64,000 nucleotides of DNA from G963668605 sp963668605 (GTDB lineage: Bacteria > Acidobacteriota > Terriglobia > Bryobacterales > Bryobacteraceae): contig OY764903.1 in the NCBI GenBank assembly GCA_963668605.1, positions 3,100,001 through 3,164,000 on the forward strand. The letters run 5' to 3'. The notes under the pieces were generated by a model that saw only the letters and a list, made by a program, of their open reading frames with translations, was not told where the DNA came from and searched no databases. Made by a program: the position numbers and the translations under genes. Below are positions 26,320 through 34,194 of the stretch, in pieces (within the stretch, counting starts at the first letter, position 1; every line of letters begins with the position of its first letter).

Positions 26320-27279
26320 ATGCTATGTTTTGAATTGCACTCGAACACTTTCAGTGAAGCGGTGCGCAGCGAACGCCTGATCCTGACGGAAGGCGCCGTC
26401 GTCGAGCGCCTGCGGCGTGAACCGCGCGCGCAGCTCGATCCGAGTCTGGCGCACGCCGCGTTCCTCTATGACCGCGCACAGGCTGCGCTGCTCGAAGGAG
26501 TGCAGCGCGAGTATCTCGACACGGGCCACGCACACAGCTTTCCAATGATCTGCCTGACGGCCACGTGGCGGTCGACTCCGGAGCGGCTGCGCGCCGCCGG
26601 ATTAGCGGACCGCGACGTGAACGGCGACGCCTGCCGTTTCCTGCGGAGCATCCGCGACAGTTACGGCGAATATGGCCGGCGGATTTTCGTGGGCGGCCTG
26701 CTCGGCTGCCGGGGCGACGCGTACCGGCCGGACGAGGCGTTGAGCGCGAAAGAGGCGGAGCGGTTTCACACGGAGCAAATTGAACTCCTGGCCAGCGGTG
26801 GAGTGGATTTCCTGTTTGCTTCCACGCTACCGGCAGCCAGTGAAGCAATCGGCATCGCGGCGGCGCTGGCGCGGATGCCGCTCCCCTATCTGCTGAGTTT
26901 CGTGATTCGCGCGGACGGAACGCTGCTCGACGGTACGCCGCTTGTCGAGTTGATGGAGCGGATCGATGGCGCGGCACACATAGAGCCGCTCGGCTACATG
27001 GTGAATTGCGTGCATCATTCCCACATGGCCGCGGCGTTGACGGCGATGCCAGACGAAGCGCGGCGGCGCATTCTCGGACTTCAGGCGAACACATCGGCGC
27101 GCAGTCACGCGGATCTCGACGGGCTTGCCGATCTCGAAACCGAAGCGCCCGAGATATTCGCAGAGGCGATGTATGCGCTGCATCGCAACTATGGCATGAA
27201 GGTGCTGGGCGGATGCTGCGGAACCGATGCGCGGCACATCCGGGCGCTCGCTTGCCTCGCACGCCGGGATGCGGTCTGA
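26320..27279 (+). CDS. Homocysteine S-methyltransferase family protein
   Basis: 319-residue Zn-dependent methyltransferase of the MmuM/BHMT type, expected to move a methyl group from S-methylmethionine, betaine or a related donor to homocysteine. It has an N-terminal LILTEGAVVERLRRE strand-loop, then Cys230 in YMVNCVHHSHM and Cys299-Cys300 in VLGGCCGTDARHI, which form the three-Cys zinc site. The ORF opens at ATG 26320; family alignments would begin nearer 'SERLILTEG', so an internal GTG at 26361 is a possible start. It lies 8 bp before the lactonase gene. Confidence 0.87.
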   Translation: MLCFELHSNTFSEAVRSERLILTEGAVVERLRREPRAQLDPSLAHAAFLYDRAQAALLEGVQREYLDTGHAHSFPMICLTATWRSTPERLRAAGLADRDVNGDACRFLRSIRDSYGEYGRRIFVGGLLGCRGDAYRPDEALSAKEAERFHTEQIELLASGGVDFLFASTLPAASEAIGIAAALARMPLPYLLSFVIRADGTLLDGTPLVELMERIDGAAHIEPLGYMVNCVHHSHMAAALTAMPDEARRRILGLQANTSARSHADLDGLADLETEAPEIFAEAMYALHRNYGMKVLGGCCGTDARHIRALACLARRDAV

Positions 27280-27286
27280 TAGACGC

Positions 27287-28432
27287 ATGACACTCTCTTC
27301 GAGCGCACTTCTGGTATGCGCCGGCAGTCTGGCCACGCTAGCGGGCGCAGCGGGCACCGACTATTTCGTCTACATCGGAACGTACACGGGGCCGCAGAGC
27401 AAGGGCATCTACGCCTTTCGCCTGGAGACCGCGACGGGCAAGCTTGCGCCGGTTGGGCTTGTCGCCGAGACGGCGAATCCCACTTTCCTGGCGGTTCATC
27501 CGAACGGCAAGCTGCTCTATGCCGCCAATGAGATCACGAATTTTGGAGGTCAGAAGGCCGGTTCGGTGAGCGCGTTCGCGATCGACACGAAGACGGGCAG
27601 CCTAGCCGCACTCAACCAGACCTCCTCGCGCGGCGCCGGGCCGTGCCACGTGAGTGTGGATAAGACGGGCAAGTGCCTGCTGCTAGCCAACTACGGTGGT
27701 GGCAGTTTCGCCGCGATTCCGTTGAAAGCAGACGGCAGCTTGTCGGAAGCGACCGCGTTTATTCAGGACAGCGGATCCGGTCCGAACGTCAAGCGGCAAA
27801 GTGCTCCCCACGCACACTCGTTCAACGTCTCTCCCGATAACCGCTTTGCCGTGGCGGCCGACCTCGGCGTAGACAAAATATTCGTGTATCGCCTGGACCC
27901 GGGGAAAGCGGCGCTCGAAGCGAACGAGCCAGCCTACACCGCAGTGAGCCCGGGCGCCGGTCCGCGCCACTTCGCGTTTCACCCCGACGGGCGTCATGCG
28001 TATGTAATCAACGAGCTCAACTCGACCGTGACGGCCTTCGACTACGACGCGGCGAAGGGAGTGCTCAAGGAACTGCAGAGCATCGGCACATTGCCGAAAG
28101 ACTTCACGGGCAACAGCTCTACCGCGGAAGTGCAGGTACACCCCAACGGCAAATTCCTATACGGATCGAACCGCGGGCACGACAGCATCACGATCTTCGC
28201 GATTGATGCGAAGAAAGGCACGCTGACCTTGGTGGATCACGTTTCGACGCAAGGGAAAGTACCGCGCAATTTCGGCATCGATCCGACCGGCCAGTTTCTG
28301 CTGGCCGCGAATCAGAATACGAATAACGTGGTCGTCTTCCGGATCGATGCGAAAACGGGACGGCTGACGCCGACGGGCCAGAGCGTCGAAGTGGGCGCGC
28401 CCGTGTGCGTGAAGTTCGTAAAAGTGCAGTGA
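27287..28432 (+). CDS. Secreted lactonase-family seven-bladed beta-propeller
   Basis: 381-residue protein of the 6-phosphogluconolactonase (YbhE/Pgl-like) propeller family with a signal peptide (MTLSSSALLVCAGSLATLAG). Repeats include YFVYIGTYTGPQSKGIYAF, NPTFLAVHPNGKLLYAANE, GAGPCHVSVDKTGKCLLLAN, GAGPRHFAFHPDGRHAYVIN and VPRNFGIDPTGQFLLAANQN. The export signal argues against cytosolic 6-phosphogluconolactone as substrate; related secreted members in this phylum accompany sugar-oxidation genes. ATG 27287 is preferred over the upstream in-frame ATG because it starts the signal peptide. Confidence 0.85.
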   Translation: MTLSSSALLVCAGSLATLAGAAGTDYFVYIGTYTGPQSKGIYAFRLETATGKLAPVGLVAETANPTFLAVHPNGKLLYAANEITNFGGQKAGSVSAFAIDTKTGSLAALNQTSSRGAGPCHVSVDKTGKCLLLANYGGGSFAAIPLKADGSLSEATAFIQDSGSGPNVKRQSAPHAHSFNVSPDNRFAVAADLGVDKIFVYRLDPGKAALEANEPAYTAVSPGAGPRHFAFHPDGRHAYVINELNSTVTAFDYDAAKGVLKELQSIGTLPKDFTGNSSTAEVQVHPNGKFLYGSNRGHDSITIFAIDAKKGTLTLVDHVSTQGKVPRNFGIDPTGQFLLAANQNTNNVVVFRIDAKTGRLTPTGQSVEVGAPVCVKFVKVQ

Positions 28433-28474
28433 TTGTGCCGGAAACTTCTGAAGAGGGCTTATCGAACGCGGTTC

Positions 28475-28547
28475 GCCTCGGGCCGCTTGCGGCACCGTTG
28501 GATTTAACGCGCTTCAAACAGTGCCGGGAACGATAGTGACTGGAGGC
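28475..28547. repeat. Degenerate pair of REP-like arms
   Basis: GCCTCGGGCCGCTTGCGGCA with CCGTT (28475-28499) and ACAGTGCCGGGAACGATAGT with GACTGGAGGC (28519-28547) are two arms in the opposite relative orientation to those at 26139. Both have drifted from the core. They sit between the convergent lactonase and lacI-type gene ends. Confidence 0.6.
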
Positions 28548-28559
28548 TGCGGTATGCGT

Positions 28560-29561
28560 TCACGCTTTGCGGGCCGGGCCTGTCGATTCGCGCAAAACGA
28601 AATCCGGATCGATCTGGATGTCGCGGCTCGCAAACGGCGATTTTCCGTCTTCCGGCAAGAGCGTCTCGTACGCGATGTGGCCGATGCGTTCGCGAGGGAT
28701 GTGCACGGTGGTCAGCGCCGGATAACAGAACTCGGAGAGCGTGATGTTGTCGAAGCCGGTCACGGAGACGTCGCGAGGCACGCGCAGCCCCTGTTCACGG
28801 AGTTCCCGGAGCACGCCGAGCGCCATGAAGTCGTTCACGCAGATGATGGCGGTAGGCCGGAAGCCGGAGCTAAGGATCTCGCGCACGGCCTGGCGTCCGC
28901 CCTCCGGACCATCCGCGTCCACGGCCGTCTTCCACTCCGCGCCAGGCGCGTGGCGCGAGACGGTTTCGACGAACGAACGCTCCCGCACATTAATAGGGCC
29001 GAGCGCAGCGTGGTGGCTGACAAAAGCCATGCGGCGGTGGCCCAGGTCGTGTAAATAGTCGACCACCTTTTCGATGCCGCGTTGATAGTTGACGCGAATG
29101 TTGGAGATGTTGCGCCGCGCCGTTCCGACGTCATAAAAGACGACGGGGATCTTGCTGTCAGCGAGTTCATCGATCAAACGGGGATTCATCTCCGAGACGA
29201 TCGCCGCGAGTCCGGCGACACGGCGGCCGATCATCAGGCGGACGCTGTCGACGAGATGCTCCGCGCTGTAATCCGTATTGGCGATGACAACTTCATAGCC
29301 GTGCGCGATGGCGTCGGCTTCGAGCGCCTTGAAGACGTCGAAGAAGAACGGGTTCTCCATGTTGGAGACAATCATCCCTAGGGTCTTGCTCTTGCCGCCG
29401 GCCAAGGTGCGGGCGTGCAGATTGGGATGGTACTTCAACTCCTCGACGGCCTTAATCACACGCGATCGCGTGGAGTTCTTGACAACGTCGATGTTATTGA
29501 GCACACGCGAAACGGTTGCCGTAGATACCTTGGCCCGCTTCGCTACTTCTTCCAGATTCAT
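28560..29561 (-). CDS. LacI-family transcriptional regulator
   Basis: 333-residue repressor with an N-terminal helix-turn-helix MNLEEVAKRAKVSTATVSRV, a hinge helix (HARTLAGGKSKTLGMI) and a periplasmic-binding-protein-like sugar domain (NPFFFDVFKALEADAIAHGY; CVNDFMALGVLRELREQGLR; DVSVTGFDNI). The frame extends upstream, but the ATG at 29561 gives the canonical start. It is divergent from the GH51 arabinofuranosidase, so it probably controls that gene and itself in response to a sugar, likely arabinose or an oligosaccharide. Confidence 0.92.
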   Translation of the reverse strand: MNLEEVAKRAKVSTATVSRVLNNIDVVKNSTRSRVIKAVEELKYHPNLHARTLAGGKSKTLGMIVSNMENPFFFDVFKALEADAIAHGYEVVIANTDYSAEHLVDSVRLMIGRRVAGLAAIVSEMNPRLIDELADSKIPVVFYDVGTARRNISNIRVNYQRGIEKVVDYLHDLGHRRMAFVSHHAALGPINVRERSFVETVSRHAPGAEWKTAVDADGPEGGRQAVREILSSGFRPTAIICVNDFMALGVLRELREQGLRVPRDVSVTGFDNITLSEFCYPALTTVHIPRERIGHIAYETLLPEDGKSPFASRDIQIDPDFVLRESTGPARKA

Positions 29562-29645
29562 CGCAGTTGCTTCACCCTCCCCCAAGGCATTGCACCCGAA
29601 CCTTGGAGTGTAGTGCAGCGGGCGCGCTAGCGTCAAGGAGAGTGC

Positions 29646-29657
29646 GCAAGCGCTTTC
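29646..29657. promoter_or_regulatory. Candidate LacI-family operator (regulator-proximal)
   Basis: GCAAGCGCTTTC contains the palindrome AAGCGCTT with a central CG, the usual form of LacI/GalR-family sites. It lies about 85 bp upstream of the regulator start. Confidence 0.45.
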
Positions 29658-29774
29658 AGCACGAACTGGCTGTACGCACAGCATGTTTCGTGGAATTGCT
29701 CTGCAAATGGACGCGAAGTGCGTGGCAAATCCGCCCGGTGAGGGCGCACGAAGGAATACTGCAACAAGCAATGC

Positions 29775-29788
29775 TGCAACCGATTGCA
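29775..29788. promoter_or_regulatory. Candidate LacI-family operator (GH51-proximal)
   Basis: TGCAACCGATTGCA is an inverted repeat (TGCAA/TTGCA around CCGA) about 95 bp upstream of the GH51 start. An additional half-like TGCAACAAGCAATGC lies just before it. Confidence 0.45.
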
Positions 29789-29882
29789 ACAATTCCGGAT
29801 TTGGCATAGACTGCTGGAGAGCCGTTCTCCGGATGCAAGACCGGCGGGACGTGATCCTTTTCAGCGACAAAGGGTGATTCAC

Positions 29883-31469
29883 ATGCACAATTCGACTTCC
29901 AGACGGGATTTTCTTCGAGGCGCGAGCGCGACGCTGTTCGCCGCCGCTACCGCCAGAAAAGCGCTCTCCTACCAATCGCAGGAACAGCGCATCAAGATCG
30001 ACGCGGGCGAAGAGATCGGGACGATTCGTCCGGAGCTGCATGGGCATTTCGCCGAGCATCTCGGATCCTGCACATATGGCGGGCTGTGGGTTGGCGCGGG
30101 ATCGAAGATTCCGAATATCAACGGCTACCGCAAGCAGGCAGTGGAATATTTGAAGGCGCTCGGCATCCCGGTGCTACGCTGGCCGGGAGGTTGTTTCGCG
30201 GACGATTACCACTGGCGCGACGGCATCGGTCCGCGGGCGAAGCGGCCTAAGTCGGTCAACATCTGGTGGGGCAATTACACGGAGGACAACAGCTTCGGCA
30301 CGCATGAATTCATCGGGTTATGCAAGCTGATCGGCGCCGAGCCGTATCTGGCCGGCAACGTGGGCAGCGGCACGCCACGGGAACTGCGCGATTGGGTGGA
30401 GTACTGTAACTATCCGTCGGGCAGCACGCTCTCCAACGAGCGCGCGGCCAATGGATCGCGAGAGCCGTTTGGAGTGAAGATCTGGGGCATCGGCAATGAG
30501 AACTGGGGCTGCGGCGGCGCGATGGCGCCGGAAGAGTACGCGGCCCATTACCGGCGCTATTCGACCTTCGTGGCAAGCAGGCCGGAGTCGTTCGGGTCGT
30601 CTCCCTTGTTCCTGGTCGCTTGCGGCCCGAATGGGAACAACCTCGATTGGACGAAGCGGTTTTTCGAAGGATTGCAGACCGCCAAGACCGAGATTCCGCG
30701 GTTGGCGCGCGTGCCCGGGGGCTACGCCATGCACTTCTATTCGAATGGCAAGAGTCCCGCCACGGAGTTCACGGTAGAGAATATGCAGGAGCAGTTGTCG
30801 TCATTCGCGCGTATCGAAGCGGCAGTCAAGCAGCAGCGTGAGTTGATGGACACCTACGATAAGCAACACAAGATCGGCTTGATGGTGGACGAGTGGGGCG
30901 TCTGGGACCGCATGGTTCCCGACGAACAGAAGAAGTACGGCAGGCTCTGGCAGCAGATCCCGATGCGTGCGGCCGTGGCCGCGGCGATGGGCCTGAACGT
31001 GTTCCACCGGCAAGCGGACAAACTCGTTATGTGCAACATCGCGCAGATCACCAACGTGCTGCATTCGTTGCTGCTCACTGAAAACGAGAAGTGCATCCGC
31101 ACGTCCACCTACTATGCCTTCGAAATGATGAAGCTGCATCGCTCGAAGAAAGCGATTGCGGTGGAGACCGGGGACGATTCGCCGCTGGGCCTTTCCATTT
31201 CGGCGTCGCGGCAGGAACAGGATCTGGTCATCACCTTCGTCAATCCGAAGCACGATGCCGCCATCAAGGTGAGCGCGGCGCTAGCGGGAGTGAATGCGGC
31301 TTCAGGCAAGGCGCAAGTGCTGCGGCACGACGACTTCAACGCCTGTAACACGTTCGACAAGCCGAACGAAATCGTCCCGAAGAGCCATGCGATCCGCGTC
31401 GAGGGTAGCAAGGTCGAGGTAGACCTTCCGCCGTTGTCGATCGTTACGGCGGCGCTACGCCTGGCCTGA
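29883..31469 (+). CDS. Alpha-L-arabinofuranosidase, GH51, Tat-exported
   Basis: 528-residue glycoside hydrolase expected to remove arabinofuranose from arabinan, arabinoxylan or pectin side chains. The Tat leader HNSTSRRDFLRGASATLFAA is clear. RPELHGHFAEHLGSCTYGGL and VLRWPGGCFADDYHW are family strings. Glu206 in GIGNENWGCGG is the acid/base and Glu337 in MVDEWGVWDR the nucleophile. ATG 29883 is chosen for the twin-arginine leader. The last 26 bp overlap the convergent nucleotidyltransferase gene. Regulation by the divergent LacI-type protein is likely. Confidence 0.93.
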   Translation: MHNSTSRRDFLRGASATLFAAATARKALSYQSQEQRIKIDAGEEIGTIRPELHGHFAEHLGSCTYGGLWVGAGSKIPNINGYRKQAVEYLKALGIPVLRWPGGCFADDYHWRDGIGPRAKRPKSVNIWWGNYTEDNSFGTHEFIGLCKLIGAEPYLAGNVGSGTPRELRDWVEYCNYPSGSTLSNERAANGSREPFGVKIWGIGNENWGCGGAMAPEEYAAHYRRYSTFVASRPESFGSSPLFLVACGPNGNNLDWTKRFFEGLQTAKTEIPRLARVPGGYAMHFYSNGKSPATEFTVENMQEQLSSFARIEAAVKQQRELMDTYDKQHKIGLMVDEWGVWDRMVPDEQKKYGRLWQQIPMRAAVAAAMGLNVFHRQADKLVMCNIAQITNVLHSLLLTENEKCIRTSTYYAFEMMKLHRSKKAIAVETGDDSPLGLSISASRQEQDLVITFVNPKHDAAIKVSAALAGVNAASGKAQVLRHDDFNACNTFDKPNEIVPKSHAIRVEGSKVEVDLPPLSIVTAALRLA

Positions 31470-32637
31470 GGAGCGCGGCCAGCACATCGCGTACCGGTCT
31501 CCAGCCGTACATGGCGGCGAGGCGTGCCGGACGCCGCAAGAAATAGACAAAGCCGAGGAACGGCGGCAGCCGCAGAGATTCCCTGTCACGAGCGGTCGGC
31601 CTGAGGCGCGCCGCGACAAACTGCCGGAAGATTGGGAGACGGTCGCGCAGGCGTTCGCGACTGCGGAGTTGGAACGAGTAGCGTGCCGCGTCCGTCGGCG
31701 ATTGAACGCATGAGAGTTGCGCCGTGACTTCGCGCGCAAGTTGGCGGGCAGCGGGATCGGGGACGTTCGCGAACGGTGTGGCCGCGCCTAGAAGTTCTTC
31801 GGCAAGCAGCAAGCCTGTCCGCACGATCCGCTCGATGCGCAGCGACCTGGCGCGATCGCTCACGAGCGCCCAGTCGAGCTTGTCCTGCCGGATCAGCGCA
31901 GCAATATCGGAAATCCACTTGAGCAGACGCCACTGGTGTCTCGCGCCATGGACGCAGAGCAGCAGGAGCAGATCCTCGGGCGGCAGGCAACGCACACTGA
32001 CGCCCTGAAACTGTGTGAACTCGAGGCGGCGCCAGAGTTCACCGGAATCGAGAGCAAGGTTGAATCCGTCTTCCGAGAAACGCCAGTGGAGTTCGACGCA
32101 GATCGCTCGATCCGGGCGGACGAAGAGCAAGTCCTTGCCGGAATCGAAGATCGAGCGATGTTCGTGGGAGCCGGGCGGCTCCTGGCGCCGATAGCCCGCT
32201 GAGAGCAGCACGGCGACGGCCTCGCGGGCCTCATCTGGCGGCACAACGATGTCGAGATCCTGAATCTGGCGCAGCGCGGCGGAGCCATAGAGCATCTGCG
32301 CCAGCACCGGACCCTTGAATGGCACGGCGCGAACGGCGCGCTTCTCGAACAGACCGAGCAAGCGCAGCAACTCGCCGGCGAGTTCTTCGTTGCGGCGGGC
32401 ATTGGCGGCACAGAAGATCCGCATCTCGCGAAGGACGCCGTCCGGCACGAGATCCGGACAGGCCGATTCGAGCGCCGCATGAATCAGCGGCAGAACGCCG
32501 TGGCGGCGCGCGATGTGCGGGAAGGCGGCACAACCTGCCGCAGCGGCGATTCGTTCTCGAAGGGTGTTGGCCGCAGTGATGCCGAGCCTGGTGCGCAGAC
32601 ACGAGAGGATCAGATCGAAATCACGATCCAGCGTCAC
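31444..32637 (-). CDS. Nucleotidyltransferase family protein (PF14907-like)
   Basis: 397-residue protein of the nucleotidyltransferase family often found in polysaccharide or secondary-metabolite clusters. The conserved segment VPFKGPVLAQMLYGSAALRQ is followed by IQDLDIVVPPDEAREAV, giving the GS...D-x-D-type catalytic core, then VELHWRF and LLLLCVHGARHQWRLLKWISD. What it modifies is unknown. GTG 32637 gives VTLDRDFDLILSC; the open frame runs further upstream across the promoter of the chemoreceptor, which is less likely. Its 3' end overlaps the GH51 gene by 26 bp. Confidence 0.75.
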   Translation of the reverse strand: MTLDRDFDLILSCLRTRLGITAANTLRERIAAAAGCAAFPHIARRHGVLPLIHAALESACPDLVPDGVLREMRIFCAANARRNEELAGELLRLLGLFEKRAVRAVPFKGPVLAQMLYGSAALRQIQDLDIVVPPDEAREAVAVLLSAGYRRQEPPGSHEHRSIFDSGKDLLFVRPDRAICVELHWRFSEDGFNLALDSGELWRRLEFTQFQGVSVRCLPPEDLLLLLCVHGARHQWRLLKWISDIAALIRQDKLDWALVSDRARSLRIERIVRTGLLLAEELLGAATPFANVPDPAARQLAREVTAQLSCVQSPTDAARYSFQLRSRERLRDRLPIFRQFVAARLRPTARDRESLRLPPFLGFVYFLRRPARLAAMYGWRPVRDVLAALLRPGVAPP

Positions 32638-32710
32638 GGAGGAATTATAGAGCGAAATTCGATAAGAATACCAGGGGCGCCGTCGATGAGACCAAGGAAG
32701 GAATTGGAGA

Positions 32711-33838
32711 ATGCGAAAAGAACGAACAACACTGACGCCTGGGATCAAGCTCATCCCTTTATTTATTGTAGCCTTTGCACTCTTGAGTTCGACACGAATC
32801 TGGAGCAGTGGATGGCTGGACGTTTTCGGATTCCTCGCGCTGGCAGCGCTAGCAATCCAGGTGACCCGGACGGTGAGCGGCCTCAATGAACGGACCGTGT
32901 GGCTGGAGGGCACGCTCGATGCGGTGCCACAGCCAATCACGGTAACCGATATGAACATGCGCTGGATCTTCGTGAACAAGGTCACGGAAAGCTTGTTGCA
33001 GCGGACTCGCGAAGAGGTGAAAGGCCGTCACTGTTCGGAGTGGAAGGCTGACATCTGCGGGACGGACAAGTGCGGCATCCGCAGCCTGCGCGCGGGTTGT
33101 CCGCAGACGAAATATATGCAGAACATGCCGGACGGCAAGCAGCGCTCGATGCAGGTGGACACCTCGTATATACACGACCGCGCGGGCCGGCGGATCGGGC
33201 ACGTGGAGATTGTGACCGACATCCACACCAGCCATGAGTTGCAGGGCATTTACACAAACATCGCCAGTTCTCTCGAAGAGATGTCGTCGAGCATGGTGGA
33301 GTTGGACGCGCAGACGAAGAGCAACGCTGCAAGCGCCAAGGAGGCAAGCAAGCAGGCGAACTCAAGCCGGCAGACTATCGAAGACGGAACACGGCAGATG
33401 GAACAGCTCACGTCGGCGATGAAACAGAGCCGCGAGACCAGCCAGAGTATTTTAAAGATCAACAAAGTCATCGACGAGATCGCGTTCCAGACCAATATTC
33501 TGGCGTTGAATGCAGCCGTGGAGGCCGCCAGGGCAGGTCACGCGGGCAGTGGATTTGCGGTCGTCGCGGAAGAGGTTCGCAGGCTGGCAGCACGTGTGAG
33601 CAAAGCGGCGAAGGAGACCAGTGAACTGATCGCGGCTTCCTCGGCTTCGGTGGAACGGGGCGGCGCTCTGGCATCGAGCGTGGCCGATTTCCTGACCGAG
33701 GTACACGGCTCGTCGTCAAAGATCGACTCGCTGCTGGCGGAGATCGCGCGTTCCTCGACCGAACAGTCACAGGGGCTCTCAATGGTGACGCAGGCGCTGA
33801 ATCAATTGGAACAGACAACGATTTCACGGGCCTTGTAG
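32711..33838 (+). CDS. Methyl-accepting chemotaxis-type receptor with PAS domain
   Basis: 375-residue sensory protein. Two transmembrane segments (about 11-27 and 35-52) leave almost no periplasmic loop, so sensing is by the cytoplasmic PAS domain (about 65-170). That PAS domain carries four Cys (108, 116, 121, 130) in the pattern HCSEWKADICGTDKCGIRSL then RAGC. The signalling domain (175 onward) ends in the conserved hairpin KVIDEIAFQTNILALNAAVE followed by AARAGHAGSGFAVVAEEVRR. It has no C-terminal CheR-docking pentapeptide. No che genes are nearby. A redox or metal-binding role for the Cys cluster is inference. Confidence 0.9.
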   Translation: MRKERTTLTPGIKLIPLFIVAFALLSSTRIWSSGWLDVFGFLALAALAIQVTRTVSGLNERTVWLEGTLDAVPQPITVTDMNMRWIFVNKVTESLLQRTREEVKGRHCSEWKADICGTDKCGIRSLRAGCPQTKYMQNMPDGKQRSMQVDTSYIHDRAGRRIGHVEIVTDIHTSHELQGIYTNIASSLEEMSSSMVELDAQTKSNAASAKEASKQANSSRQTIEDGTRQMEQLTSAMKQSRETSQSILKINKVIDEIAFQTNILALNAAVEAARAGHAGSGFAVVAEEVRRLAARVSKAAKETSELIAASSASVERGGALASSVADFLTEVHGSSSKIDSLLAEIARSSTEQSQGLSMVTQALNQLEQTTISRAL

Positions 33839-33902
33839 GTGGCGTAAATTGATGTGTCGATCCGCAGTTAGGGATTCCGATCTTCAACCCGTAATCCGTC
33901 AA

Positions 33903-34003
33903 ACAGTGCCCGGAGCGGCAGCGACGGGTGGCGGGAATACTTCAATTTCCTTGCGAACTCCGTGGAATCGCAGCCTCCGGTCGCTATCGCTTCCGGCACC
34001 GTT
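33903..34003. repeat. Composite REP/BIME-like element with two inverted arms
   Basis: The left arm CAGTGCCCGGAGCGGCAGCG with ACGGGTGGC is followed by the spacer GGGAATACTTCAATTTCC...GTGGAATCGCA and the inverted right arm GCCTCCGGTCGCTATCGCTT with CCGGCACCGTT. It has the same layout as 26139-26224. Confidence 0.82.
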
Positions 34004-34194
34004 AGAGCTTGCGGACGACTCGGTGATGCTGCGCGTTCGCGAAGGCGCGCTGGAGGCGCTTTCGTTCGGCCGCGGATTGGCGTGCTGGCATTGTTCGCGT
34101 TTCTTGCATAAGATAGAGTGGCTAAAACGGAGCCGGACCACGATTGGGCGACGCTGCTATGGGAGCCGGCGGAAATGCAATAAAGGAGACCTTG
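34004..34194 (+). other. Leader region of the first receptor gene
   Basis: About 190 bp without a gene. It ends in AAAGGAGACCTTG directly before ATG 34195, a strong ribosome binding site. TAAGAT near 34110 could be a -10 box, but I see no good -35 partner. Confidence 0.4.
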
